In this document: in pieces, positions 1 through 11,909 of the stretch | Numbering within the stretch: position 1 is the stretch's first letter | Layout of the letters: each line of letters opens with the position of its first letter | From: Watersipora subatra | Lineage: Eukaryota; Bryozoa; Gymnolaemata; Cheilostomatida; Watersiporidae | Reading direction: 5' to 3' | Assembly: GCF_963576615.1 (NCBI RefSeq) | Contig: NC_088708.1 | Location: 55,043,196 to 55,107,195, forward strand | DNA: 64,000 nt | The notes under the pieces: generated by a model | What the model was told of the DNA's origin: nothing | Database searches by the model: none | The model's input: the letters and a program-made list of their open reading frames with translations, nothing else | Program-made: the position numbers and the translations under genes

Positions 1-335
1 TTTGTTGGTCTTTTTATTACTTATATCTGTTTCCAGCTATAGCGATGGAAATCTAGCAATGAAAAATCTGCTTTGCAGAGGATTTGATCTCGGTACCTCT
101 ATAATGAATGATTGTGATTATATTGGTTAAAATACTCGCACTTGGAGCGCTTAGGTTTATTAACCAGCATGATAGATCATTACACGTTAATGTAACATTT
201 ATTAAGCTTTTTTTAAACATGGCTATTATTTTAGTAACGATTGAAACTCATAGTTTGTGCGGTATGTTACTCAAATTCTTTGGGTAGTTATTCTACTACC
301 CATGCAACGCCAGGCATTTGGCTAGTACATATATT
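1..335 (+). repeat. SINE-like dispersed repeat, family 1, copy 1
   Basis: The head (about 30-100) carries a block like ccagctatagcgatggaaat followed by a Ctttgcaga motif, and it recurs near 59725-59790. The tail (about 272-325), with ggtagttattctactaccca and then gcaacgccaggcat, recurs at 39190-39230. A shared head and tail at scattered loci indicate a short interspersed element family. No internal coding capacity is seen. Whether it is tRNA-derived is inference only. Confidence 0.5.
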
Positions 336-364
336 TATCTGGATGTATACGTATAAGAACAATG

Positions 365-560
365 GAAATTTGGGTAGTCTTTGGAGCATTGGGTACAATA
401 ACACCTGTACATCAAATGTTCCTTGCCCAAATACCGCCAACAATCAACACAAGTCGGTGGCGGAAAAGCACGCTATTGGTAAAGACTAAGATCTTGAGAC
501 AAGTAATCAAACACTCAGGTTTTTGGTAGGAGACCCGAGCTTGAGTTAACATCACTACCT
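365..560 (+). mobile_element. Retroelement ORF C-terminal remnant, copy 1
   Basis: In one + frame the stretch reads VVFGALGTITPVHQMFLAQIP and continues to a stop near 532. The motif V-x-GALGT is typical of the extreme C-terminus of some non-LTR retrotransposon polyproteins. Two further copies of the same segment lie head to head at 35943-36560. The piece is a fragment with no upstream reverse transcriptase in frame. Clade not assigned. Confidence 0.45.
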
Positions 561-879
561 ACTCACTAACAGTTGTTTTTAAGTTCAAAGCGTGCAGATG
601 TAAAAAGTATATGTAAGTTCGGATATTTGCATGAATTGCAGAAAGTTTCACAATATTTCTTCTTTTTATTTTCTATCGATAAGATGTTAATATTACAATG
701 AGGAGGTCACCACTTAATATGAATGATTGTGGTGTTAGTCAACACATGGGGTGTCAGCAGTCATTAGCTTCTCTTTGTGAAATATTTTGCAATTTTCTGT
801 CTCTGTTTTGGAAGTTTGCTTCATTGGATTATGCTAAAGGCAAAATAGAACTATGGTCAATCACCCTAAACTGTGTTAA

Positions 880-1650
880 GAAACCAAACCAACTAAAGAG
901 AAAGCATCCTCTTGAAGATGGGTCAGTAGATGGGTCTAACAAACTTACTTTAAATGTTGATAAGACTAATTTCATGTTACTAAAAACCACCAAAGTAAAT
1001 TCCATCTAGCTAACACTCATCCCTTTTTCATTTTCAACAAACCAATTTGTTAGACAGATCACACTAAATTCTTAGGTATTTTCACTGATTCTAATCTCAC
1101 TTGGAAAAACATATCGAATATTTACTAAAACAATTGAGACCTTTATCAGGCTTACTCTACCGCACATCTGAATATTTACCCTGCAAACCTGTGCTTTTAT
1201 TATACAATTCCATGGTTAATTCCAAACTTTCATATTGCATTGAGGCATGGGGCAATGCACCTCCCACCCATCTTACAAATTTAATAACACTTCAAAAACG
1301 CATGATAAGGGCCATTCACAAAAAAACCCCGTCTCACCCACACCAAACCTCTTTTCAAATCATCATCTATACTACCTATCAGTTCACTATACATGTATTC
1401 ATATCGCATTATATACTTTTAGCCCATCAAAAATTTTATTGTAGTTACATCCCTCGCACAATATATCAAACCCGATGCTCAAAATCTGTTTAAATCTTCC
1501 ACAATCTTCTTCCGGCACAGGCCATCGCAGGGGGGATTTTCATAAGGCCACTTTTTGGAACCAACTCCATAAGTCTATTAAAGGCATAGAGAAGGTGGCC
1601 AGTTTTAAGAGAGAACTTAGGTTGCATCTTTTAACAGGTGAATAAAACCG
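880..1650 (+). mobile_element. LINE (non-LTR) reverse transcriptase C-terminal remnant
   Basis: Translated pieces in shifting frames follow the order of a Jockey/CR1-type reverse transcriptase tail. LTLNVDKTNFMLL comes first (near 943-985), then KFLGIFTDSNLTWKN (near 1068-1110), then GLLYRTSEYLPCKPVLLLYN and LSYCIEAWGNA (1101-1493), and finally FWNQLHKSIKGIEKVASFK with a terminal stop near 1645. These are the thumb and C-terminal motifs that follow the catalytic YADD region, which is absent here. In-frame stops and frame changes show it is dead. A short AT-rich stretch after the stop may be its 3' UTR. Confidence 0.75.
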
Positions 1651-2154
1651 ACGACGACAAGCCCAACACCCCGACTAGCTTTGCCATTGCGTATTAAAGG
1701 CTTCATCACTCTTCCAGCTTTTTTTATTTTGCTTAACTAATTTTGTTGATGAAAATAAATCACAAATTGCAAATAGTTATGAGTTATGATAAAATTTGCT
1801 AATTGCCTCGACACTGCTCTCTGGTTATTGGAAATTTTTTTGAACCTAAATTCAAAATTAAGTGATTTTCTACTACCTTATCTTGTTAACTTCTTTTTTA
1901 TCTTATATTGTACTTTAATACTAAATAATATTACACTGGGGCTGTTCTTAATATTAAATATTCTTCTAGCAGGAGTTCATTAAGCTGGTGCACATAATAT
2001 CGAACACTTTTTTTTTCATTTTCAACAATTTACTCTGTAGGTTGATGTTGAAGAAGCTGGTAACCAGACAGAGTTTTGAAACCAAATTTTTCTAACGACT
2101 TGGAGGGAGGCACAGATAATATGTATCTGTTGAAAATTATTGAAACACTTACGC

Positions 2155-2326
2155 AGACTAACACACACGCACACACGCACAAACGCACACACGCACACAT
2201 GCACACATGCACACAAGCATGTGCATAGACATGTGCACATCATGTAGATGTGCACATCCACATGCACACATATACAGACACATGTACACACACATGCACA
2301 CACCACGCACACACGCACACACGCAC

Positions 2327-2362
<36 letters not shown>

Positions 2363-2415
2363 GCACGCACGCACGCATGCACACACACGCACGCACACAA
2401 CACACACACAAGTAT
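2155..2415. repeat. (CA)n / (CACACG)n microsatellite
   Basis: Nearly pure alternating CA with interspersed CG, and a pure CA core at about 2330-2358. Long open frames on both strands, with His/Thr on one and Cys/Val on the other, are products of the repeat and are not genes. Z-DNA-forming potential is expected of such purine-pyrimidine alternation. Confidence 0.95.
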
Positions 2416-2479
2416 AATAATGTGGGTGTTCGCAAGAATAGCTGAAGCTGCAACGACTACCTCCATAAATTAGAGTTGT

Positions 2480-3660
2480 CTATTTTTTCACAAAGCAATG
2501 TCACTCTGTTAGCACACTGAGCAATGAGTTCAAGTAAATATCTGACGATATAGCATATAGAACCACTATCCACTGTAATATCAGCATAAAAAACCTTATT
2601 TTAAACGCCTATCACTCTGGGTAGCAAATCAACTTGAAACATAACGCATAATGCAAATTAAACAGTTTTGCTTTCTCAATCAATTCAACCCATTTTGAAA
2701 ATTGTTTAAATTAACTAGACTAGTTAGTAACTTGGAAGGGATTTTAATTCTAGCTCTAGTTTTTAATGCAAATGATATCTAAAGTAAGGCTTGTGAGCTA
2801 AATACAACCAGATTTAAACGGGGTTTTCTTGTAGCTACCTAGAAGAGTTCTGGTACAATGACATTTTTTCAAAAGATTGAAATTGGTGAAAAAGGCCATT
2901 TATCTTTCATGCACCACAATTTTGTTGACCTATGACCTTTTTTTACCTTTGTGAAGCTTATCAGAAACTGCAATGCATGTGATCAGCCTGCTGTAAGATT
3001 TCAATATCGTTCTACTAATCCTGAATGTTGTAGCTATAGTTTTGAATAAAGTACCCCTAATGCTTCAACCTCCTGCACTTATATATCATAGCTAATTGCT
3101 TGACAGAAACGAAAAATGTTTTGCTTGTTCTGATGGCAAAACATTTATTTATATGCCAAAACCTCCAAACAAATTTACAAATAGGCCTAAATTAACTGTC
3201 AACTTTGCTACTTGATTTAACTGTCACAACTTGCTCCACCCATTAGACAACTTTCATGTTTATTACAAACCAGAAAATAGAATTCAAATGCCTGTTCAAC
3301 ATTAGAGCAAAGGCTTACAACCTTTATCAAACTAGGCTTAGTGTTATATGTCTATGTTTCAAAGTAGAGCATTTTAAAGTATTTAGTGTGTAGGAAAACA
3401 TGTGATTATAAGTTGCTTTGCTTTTTATTCAAGCACTTCAGCTTATGTTGCGCTATCTCTATTCCAATAACTGACATATAATGCATACTGGAGAAAACCC
3501 TAGATGAAGTTGAAGCTTGAAATATGACTACAAAAATTGTTTGCAAAAGCGGCATTGAGACATAATTTAAAAAAAGACATTGTAAACAGAAGACTAACGT
3601 TCAGCAAAAATTAAAATCCTTTTCTTCTAAAGATTTGGAGTTAAGAAAATTAATAATGGA
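2480..3660. other. No gene recognised
   Basis: AT-rich unique sequence with dense stops in all frames. I see no recognisable coding motif or repeat. Confidence 0.5.
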
Positions 3661-3668
3661 GTTATAAT

Positions 3669-4697
3669 GTTAGTTCTGATGTCAGGTCTATAACAGTGTC
3701 AGCTGTGATGTTAGTCTGATGTCAGGTCTATAACAGAGTCAGCTGTGATGTTAGTCTGATGTCAGGTCTATAACAGTGTCAGCTGTGATGTTAGTCTGAT
3801 GTCAGGTCTATAACAGAGTCAGCTGTGATGTTAGTCTGATGTCAGGTCTATAACAGTGTCAGCTGTGATGTTAGTCTGATGTCAGGTCTATAACAGTGTC
3901 AGCTGTGATGTTAGTCTGATTTAAGGTCTATAACAGTGTCAGCTGTGATGTTAGTCTGATGTCAGGTCTATAACAGTGTCAGCTGTAAAGTTAGTCTGAT
4001 GTCAGGTCTATAACAGTGTCAACTGTAATGTTAGTCTGATACCAGGTCTATAACAGTGTCAACTGTAATGTTAGTCTGATGTCAGGTCTATAACAGTGTC
4101 AGCTGTGATGTTAGTCTGATTTCAGGTCTATAACAGTGTCAGCTGTGATGTTAGTCTGATGTCAGGTCTATAACAGTGTCAGCTGTAAAGTTAGTCTGAT
4201 GTCAGGTCTATAACAGTGTCAACTGTAATGTTAGTCTGATACCAGGTCTATAACAGTGTCAGCTGTGATGTTAGTCTGATGTCAGGTCTATAACAGAGTC
4301 AGCTGTGATGTTAGTCTGATGTCAGGTCTATAACAGTGTCAGCTGTGATGTTAGTCTGATGTCAGGTCTATAACAGTGTCAGCTGTGATGTTAGTCTGAT
4401 GTCAGGTCTATAACAGTGTCAGCTGTGATGTTAGTCTGATTTCAGGTCTATAACAGTGTCAGCTGTGATGTTAGTCTGATGTCAGGTCTATAACAGTGTC
4501 AGCTGTAATGTTAGTCTGATGTGGGGTCTATAACAGTGTCAACTGTAATGTTAGTCTGATACCAGGTCTATAACAGTGTCAACTGTAATGCTAGTCTGAT
4601 GTGAGGTCTATAACAGTGTCAACTGTAATGCTAGTCTGATGTGAGGTCTATAACAGTGTCAACTGTAATGCTAGTCTGATGTGAGGTCTATAACAGT
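3669..4697. repeat. 40-bp-period minisatellite, about 25 copies
   Basis: The unit contains ggtctataacagtgtcagct followed by gtgatgttagtctgatgtca. Copies line up exactly every 40 bases from 3681. Variants alternate (agctgtgatg, aactgtaatg, agctgtaaag; gtcagg, accagg, ttcagg, gtgagg), and the last three units share the gtgagg/ctagtc variant, which indicates local unit amplification. Confidence 0.97.
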
Positions 4698-4699
4698 AC

Positions 4700-6085
4700 T
4701 AAACAAACTATTAGTTTATATTCAGTGTAACAAATTCATCAACATGCATACATGTGCAACAGAGTCAGTCTAATATTTGTGACATCGTAAAGAATTATCT
4801 AATCGATAACTTTAGTATTTGTATTTGCTCGTTTTCTGGTGATTGATGGTTCATCATGTTTTCTAAAGGCGAGTTTTACTTATCCAACAGTATTCACGCA
4901 AGATCAAAATCATTTGCTGTTTTCATGAAATAATATAAGGCGCAGTTTTTCAAACTGTGTTGGAAACTGTGGAAGGCTTTTTTTATGGCAGCGCTAGCAT
5001 CTAGCATCCTTACACAATATTCTATTTGATTTTGAGTGTAACCCCGTGTGAGTTATTGAATGCAGCATTCCTCTCATATAGTGATAAATGGCCAAATAAA
5101 CAAAGCATACTCGTATTCTTTGGCTGCGAGCAGCAGTTGAACATTTCTCCAATTGATTATGCCTCCCTTGTCATGGAGCTTGAAGAGACATCAGTCCATA
5201 GATCTCCACAGTGCCATAAAATCCTTGTCATGCTTATTTTCTACTTAAAATATGCAATTGGAGACCATAGTTAAAGAATAGAAGAATTGCACATATATAG
5301 GTGAGAGAGCACAGAGAAGGGGGGGCAAGAAGCTGTAGCGTAGGAGTTTCTGATACCTCTATTATTTAGCCGCATACTCTGTATGATTTCAGTAACAAAC
5401 AACATCGTGTAACAATATATAAACGCTTGATAGTCTGGCATGACTTACAATATATAAATGTTCTATAGTATGACATGGCTTACAATGCTGCCGATGCTGA
5501 CTTTAATGTTTTTAAATAACTAGCCTCAACTTCTACAATTTCGTTTTTCAAGGTATTCTTTAGCAACACTATGTTCTTTCAGCTATTCAGCTTTAAGGAG
5601 TAGCTGTTTTTATAACAGCATACATGCAGGTTTCACATTCCCGGAGCTCCCTTCGCTTATGTTATTGCTTTGGTGATGCGCACATTTTTCAAAACTGTTC
5701 AAAATGAGCAAAAACTATGAAAACTTCCCACTTTATTACTATTATAACCAACCAGGCCACTTAGATTGATACTTACTTTTGAAAATTTTTTAAGTTTTTT
5801 GCTTTTCTTTCATGTTTTAATAACGTTTAAAGATGTAGTGATGTCCCTGTCAAACTTAAACCTCAAAGGTTGTTGTGATTCACTTGTTTTCAGCTAACTA
5901 GTATTGGTTTTTGCAATATTCTCAAGGCTGCTGCAATGTTTAATAATGTCGGCTAAATTCATCTGGAAAATGATTCAACATATTGATAAAAAAATTCAAT
6001 TTCTCTGTAAAATTGCACTAGAGGTGAACACCTTACACTACAATAAAATGCTATACTTGTATATTGGTGGGTACTTCTCATAGCT
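4700..6085. other. No gene recognised
   Basis: Mostly unique sequence. An open frame of about 80 codons at 5026-5274 (+) has no recognised motif and uses a non-ATG start. I do not call it a gene. Confidence 0.4.
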
Positions 6086-6087
6086 CT

Positions 6088-6168
6088 AGTTGGGGCAAGT
6101 TGGGGCAAGTTGGGGCAAGTTGGGCAAGTTGAGGCAAGTTGGGCAAGTTGGGGCAAGTTGGGCAGGTC
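6088..6168. repeat. G-rich decamer array (ttggggcaag)n
   Basis: About eight tandem copies of a 9-10 bp unit ttggg(g)caag. On the + strand, runs of three or four G are separated by about six bases (CAAGTT), which fits the loose consensus for an intramolecular G-quadruplex. Confidence 0.9.
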
Positions 6169-6368
6169 TGCAAGACATATATAATAGAGTTCGATAGCTG
6201 GCAGTATATAAAAAGGTCAATTCAATGACATGTTATAAACTAGAGCACCTTGGAACTTTTCTTCAACACGAATTATACTTTCGTGAACATCACTTGAGTG
6301 CTTCATCCTCAACAATGAATATAGGAGATTCTTGACATGGTTGTAAAGCATGCACAGTAATATATTAT

Positions 6369-6484
6369 TTATAATAGACTTATGTTATATAACTAAGTAA
6401 TGTATAACCTCTGACTATATAACTAGGTAATATATAGCCTCAGTCTACATAGCTCAGTAATGTATAGCCTCAGGCTATGTAACT
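6369..6484. repeat. 30-bp minisatellite, left part
   Basis: Copies of a roughly 30-bp unit containing actcagtaatgtatagcctc and aggctatata. The tagcctcaggcta core is self-complementary. The array resumes at 6952 after a LINE fragment. Confidence 0.85.
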
Positions 6485-6950
6485 CTTGTAAAGCCTTCTA
6501 CGATTCTTTTCAAGGACGGATTATTCCAATACTGTCTTATGCAGCTCCAGCTTGGTGTAGCTGTTTTACAACAATCAAAATACCTACTAGAGAGGCATCA
6601 AAGCCCTGCCTCCGTATCATATACCCATGGATAGAATTCTATAATACTGAGCAGTTGTATATGGCAAACATTGCAGAGCTAAACACCTATCCAGAGGGGA
6701 TGTGTGCAAAATATGCGCTCAAGGTCAAACACACTCCACAACATCATTTAAGCGTCATATCCCTCCTCGCCAGTCCTCCAGACCACACAAGATTGAGTGA
6801 CACATTTGATACGTACTGCCGCACTCTCTGATGAGCAAATAACTATTTTATTCTTTCCTTCATTGACAGCAATCACCTTCATCAATTTATCATAATTTCT
6901 ATGACCTTATAGCCTTTGTGTACTGCTCGTAAATGAAGTTCATATTCATT
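6482..6950 (+). mobile_element. LINE reverse transcriptase C-terminal fragment inserted in minisatellite
   Basis: An open frame to a TGA at 6829-6831 reads FYDSFQGRIIPILSYAAPAW and then CLRIIYPW, the conserved C-terminal region of Jockey/RTE-type non-LTR reverse transcriptases. The protein ends in a normal-looking stop followed by about 120 bp that may be the 3' UTR. The element is 5'-truncated, as is usual for LINE copies. It interrupts the 30-bp array; the pentamer aactc lies on both sides and could be a short target duplication. It differs in sequence from the remnant near 1 kb. Confidence 0.72.
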
Positions 6951-6951
6951 C

Positions 6952-7112
6952 AACTCAGTAACGTATAGCCTCAGTCTATATAACTCAACAATGCATAGCC
7001 GCAGGCTATATAACTCAGTAAGGTACAGCCTCAGGCTATATAACTAAATAATGTATAGCCTCAGGCTATATAACACAGCAATTTATAGCCTGAGGCTCTA
7101 TAACTTTGCAAT
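6952..7112. repeat. 30-bp minisatellite, right part
   Basis: Five further copies of the unit seen at 6369-6484, in the same orientation and phase, so the array is older than the LINE insertion between the two parts. Confidence 0.85.
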
Positions 7113-7119
7113 GTATTTA

Positions 7120-9410
7120 ACATATAAAAAAAGCCAAATTTCAAACTAACTGTTTTTCAAATCCTCCCTAGATGAACAGTGAGGATTGGTTAGTCAGCAG
7201 AGACCCATACCATGCTCTTATCGCCCACTAAGCGCATCCTAAACAAGAATGTCAATGATTAATATCAAGCAAGCATGCAAATCAAAATAGTAAACATGCA
7301 ACTTCCAACTAGTAGGAACATAAGCAATGCAGTATTAATAAAACTCCCCTGTTGGGGGCCGTAGTTGTCCCTGACAATGCATGATGCACTTTGTCAAGTA
7401 GGCTATCTCATTAATTTTAGTGGCTAATTTATAAAGGAAATGTAATGGGAATGGTATCGTTACCAAACTGTTCATCATGTTTGTGTCAGGCGTCTTATTG
7501 GTCAGACGAAAATCATCTTTCGCAAGTACTTTTACCCGAGTGCTAATTTTGTATACTTAGTGCCATCTGGTACTTTCTAAACTATTTAGAACATCTTACT
7601 TGCTCATCGGAATCCATGCTAGAGTTTTATAACAAGTCGCTTAATATAATATACTATAATATGCTATAATACATATGCCTTAAATCGTCTCTAGCCTCGC
7701 AATAGCGGTAACCAGTATAAGTACGATGATTCATTGATTTTCTTTGCGCTTCTTTCGCCAAAAAATTGTAGCTTTTAGTTAGTTTTTCTCAATGCAAGGA
7801 GATCACGTAACATCAACTGCGCCTCCTTTTCCTCATTCTATATTCCTCCCTTAAGCTATTTAAAGACCTCCCTTTGCAAAAATAACATTGTGCCTCCCTC
7901 AGCGTTACTCGTAAAATACCTCAGCCACTCATATTATCAGGTTTTAAATTACAAATTAGTGGGCGATTCATGTTATTTTGGGTAAATTTGGAATTCTGTT
8001 ATTTTTAGTTATGTTAACTTGCTCAGGACCTAGTGCAAAATTTGAATATAATGGCATTTAATTAATGAATGTTTGTGTGCAATTCAGTTTAAGAGAATTT
8101 ATCTTACATCAAGCTTGCGGTGTGTTATTGGTTAATATCATCAACTGATTATAGCCAGTAACTTCTGTGACTAATGGCTTCATTGGTGTTTATGCCTGCC
8201 CATTCTGGTCACTGACGCAAATTGCTGTCTTCTTTCAGCCTGTTCAATAATTTATGAGCATTTGTGGGGAAGAAGTTGTTGTCGTCGGATTGGTTATTAC
8301 CTATTGGAGTTGTCTTCTTTTGTCTGTAATGCGGCTTTAATTTCATTATTAAAAACGTTTTTTTTTAATCACACAGCAAATAATTGATAAATAAAATTGT
8401 CTTGAAAATCAATTGTTCAGACATTTCTCAATGAAGTCGGTCATCTTTTTTTGCAGATTACATAATTCCTCATCTGTTTTTCAATTACTTTATATCAATT
8501 ATGTCGGTTGTTCTCTCACTACTAACATGTGATAAGGTCACGGGGCTCTCAGTACCCCAACCCTAATCCTGCATTACCACTTTCAAGTCTAAGTAAAATA
8601 TGTGATGCGCAATTAGATACACCAATACAAGTACTAGACAAAAGGTTATTTTAAAAACACCGTTGATTCACATATTTCTATACATTTTCACAAAGGTAAT
8701 AAAAATCCTAAAACAATGATTCAAACTTTCAGTTTACTTCAGTATATTTTGAATTGTAAAAACTTACTTACTTTTTTCAAACACCCCCTATACTCACGCA
8801 AGAGATTTAGAGGTAAGAACTAATGATAATACACCTGTGGTGGTTCTTAAAAGGTCTGCAAATCAGTAAACACACAAATTGCGTGCACACCTGACCTGCA
8901 GTTACCGCGAGGTATGCAATAGCCAATATATGCATCGCAGTAGTTTCCTGATGCATATAAGAATTAGCATGCCTTGTTATCACGCCTATTAACTCCACTA
9001 TTTGTGATTCTTTAAAGCACCTTCTGCAAGTGAGATCGAGTCCAATTATTGTCGCATGCCTTATCAATAATTCATCAGACTTCAGTCTGCTGCAGCTCAA
9101 AATAAACAATCAGTTTTAAAATTGTACTAGCATAAATTTTCTGTTTTTTGCTTTTATTGTTTCATGTCTGTGAGAAACTTTCAACATGAAAAACTTAACA
9201 ATTTGTTTATGTTTTATGGTCTTTTAACTGAAAGTTTTGACTTGAGGTCACTATCTCGGTCAAAGCATTTCTAATCCTTTGAACTGTGCATTGTAAAAAT
9301 AAACCTCACTTCATATTTAGAGGAGTCAGTACCTGGGCAACCAAGAGTTAATTTAAAAAGTATTTTTATAAGCTGATGAAATCTGAAGTCAATAAACATT
9401 TACGATTTTT
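7120..9410. other. No gene recognised
   Basis: Unique AT-rich sequence. A 100-codon open frame at 8807-9109 (-) shows no recognised domain and no splice support. Nothing else is supported. Confidence 0.4.
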
Positions 9411-9412
9411 CT

Positions 9413-9805
9413 TATTCACATTATACCTAAACAACACAATATTATACCTAAACAACACAATATTATACGTAAACAACACAATATTATACGTAAACAACAC
9501 AATATTATACGTAAACAACACAGTATTATACCTAAACAACACAGTATTATACCTAAACAACACAATATTATACCTAAACAACACAATATTATACCTAAAA
9601 AACACAATATTATACGTAAACAACACAATATTATACTTAAACAACACAATATTATACGTAAACAACACAGTATTATACCTAAACAACACAATATTATAGG
9701 TAAACAACACAATATTATACCTAAATAACACAATATTACACCTAAACAACACAATATTATACCTAACCAACACAATATTTTACCTAAACAACACAATATT
9801 ATAGC
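9413..9805. repeat. 21-bp-period minisatellite, about 18 copies
   Basis: The unit is tatac(c/g)taaacaacacaat plus at. Because 21 is divisible by three, each reading frame repeats every seven codons, giving LYLNNTI repeats on + and (R/T)YNIVLF and GIILCCL repeats on -. These open frames are repeat artefacts. Confidence 0.95.
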
Positions 9806-9809
9806 TCAC

Positions 9810-10785
9810 GAGGTGCAACTAATAGCTAAATTTATAAAGTATCATTACAGTACACTGGTAATCATACATAACAATCCCAAAGTAGGTCAGTGGGTTTAGC
9901 ACTACAATACAGACGGCTAAAAGGTAGGTAACGGTGTTGTGTATTAGTGTTAATTATGGAAAGCCTGGATCGTTGCAAAGGTCAAGGTATGGTGTGTATT
10001 ATCACTTAGCAGTATTACAATATATCCACTGTGTACTTACTAATATTCTACTGAATACTTACTGTCTACAGTAATAAAAACTATCTTCTGTTACTTGCTT
10101 TATTAGGCTTAGTTTTGGCTTTGAATAGAGCAAATAAGTGGAGAGACAAAAACACTTTTTTATTTTCTATTGTCGAAAACTCAAATTTTTTATTTGATAG
10201 AAAGATTTTTGTTAATTGCTGACAGTTTTTTAATTTTATTCTAATATCAACTACCACTTCTGCTTAGTAATATTTAGTTACTGCTAACACTGTATTAGTT
10301 TTCTATGCATTTCCAATAGTTAGACGCCGGTAGAATTTGGTTTTTAATTATGTATAGATCAAATATATATTAGATTTCCGAACATTGTGTGAAGTCTTAA
10401 ATCTTTTATGAGTTTGTCTCATTGCTTTACCTAAACATCATATACGCTTTTACATTTGTAATGGTTTAAATTAGTTTTTTGTGTTCATCCATTTAGCTGG
10501 TGTTGATACATTTTAAAAAGATGTTGTGCCCGCCAAAATAAGGTGTTGCCTAACAAAATGATACATCATTGATAATTTTATATAAAATTGCATATATTCC
10601 CTAAGTTTTTAAAAAGTTTTTTGATGTCTTCTGCTAAGGTCAACTAAGGTCAACTTGGCAGTCTTTAAATTGGTTTCATTACTTGTTTTCCTAATGTGTT
10701 TTTATGTTTCGCTTTCGCAATAAAAATAAAAACCTTCTCAGTTTGAACATAGTAGTTTAGAAGAATAATCATGTTTTACTCTTTC
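9810..10785. other. No gene recognised
   Basis: AT-rich unique sequence with no coding motif or repeat noted. Confidence 0.4.
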
Positions 10786-10787
10786 AG

Positions 10788-10939
10788 ATGTATTTCCAAA
10801 CCTCGTGACAGGATCACCCGTACACACCAACATTAATCAAGTCAAGAATCTGACTACATGCAATACAGAATTACTGCTTTCTTTACCGAGGACCACTCCG
10901 CAGCCCCAGTATAGACAGATGAATGTGGTTTGTCAGTAA
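10788..10939 (+). CDS. Candidate orphan terminal exon, function unknown
   Basis: A good acceptor (ttttactctttcag, ending at 10787) is followed by a single open frame of about 50 codons to TAA at 10937-10939. The frame starts DVFPNLVTGSPVHTNINQ (first base supplied by the preceding exon) and ends QPQYRQMNVVCQ. Base composition is visibly richer in C than its flanks. The other two frames close early. No upstream exon was found and the product is not recognised, so this may be chance or a transposon relic. Confidence 0.25.
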
Positions 10940-11559
10940 AGAACACAAATAATGAGTTAAAATGTAAAGGAATAGAACTTTTAGATGCTTTAATTTAAGT
11001 ATTAAAGTAGTAACACTTGACTATTATGAAAAAGGGCAGTCTCACCTGATATAATGTTATTGTTTATTGTTCTCATAACTGCATCATTACAGTATTTGTA
11101 AAATCATGGCTTTTTTATCAATTTTGTATCTGAAATATAAAAATATTGGTACTTTTTAAACGTTCATGAAGGGTCAAAAAGGCAGATATATATTTAAAAG
11201 GCATATTTGTATTAGATTACCGGATTCTTTGTCGATAAGGTTTGTTATAGTCAACTTTTATTATAATTTTGTCAATATTTGTTACAATTCAACTTGCTGT
11301 TTCTGCTTTGTTGCCAAAACAAAGGGCAAAAAATATCTACAGTAACAATATTATTATTCTATATTTACAACACATCATTATCTATACATGATTCCTTGCT
11401 AAAATAATGTTCTATTTTAAGTAAACATATTCATTAATTCAAAATCCATATTTTTCAAGGATTATGATTTGTTTGCTGTTGTATAGCAGTCAAAGTTCAA
11501 TCGTTTGAAATGGTAAGATAACTCCATGCAGCACAAAGATCTTTCTTTCGTTCTTCAAG

Positions 11560-11905
11560 GTTTCTTTAAACATTTACAAGGTTAAAGTGAAAACATTTAC
11601 AATTACTTTACAAGTTAATATTACCAGTTTAATGTTAACAGGTTTACAACGACAACATTATTTTTAACAGTTTCAAGATTAATAAAAACATGCAACTAAC
11701 CTTAACAGGTTAATTAACATTAACAAGTTAATGTTAACAAACTTAACAACTTAACAAACTTATGTTAACATTAACAAGTTAATGTTAACAGGTTTACAGT
11801 TACAAAGTTAATTTTAGCATTTACAAGGTTAAAAAGAAAACGTATACAATTAACTTTAACAAGTTAATGCTGGCAAGTTTACAGTTTCAAGGTTTGAAAT
11901 AAAAA
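11560..11905. repeat. Degenerate AT-rich tandem repeat (acaagttaatgttaacaggtt-like)
   Basis: Irregular repetition of aagttaatgttaacaggttt and of ttacagttacaaagttaa blocks over about 340 bp. Period is variable, about 20-30 bp, and copies are strongly diverged. Confidence 0.6.
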
Positions 11906-11909
11906 TATA

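Noticed and set aside
2022-2473. Cys/Val-rich and His/Thr-rich frames
   Set aside because: They come from the CA microsatellite.
3669-4697. Possible CRISPR array (regular repeats)
   Set aside because: Units are directly adjacent with no unique spacers, and the genome is animal. The same applies to the other arrays.
9366-9796. Repetitive open frames on both strands encoding LYLNNTI, YNIVLF and GIILCCL repeats
   Set aside because: The 21-bp period preserves frame in all directions; the frames are explained entirely by the minisatellite.
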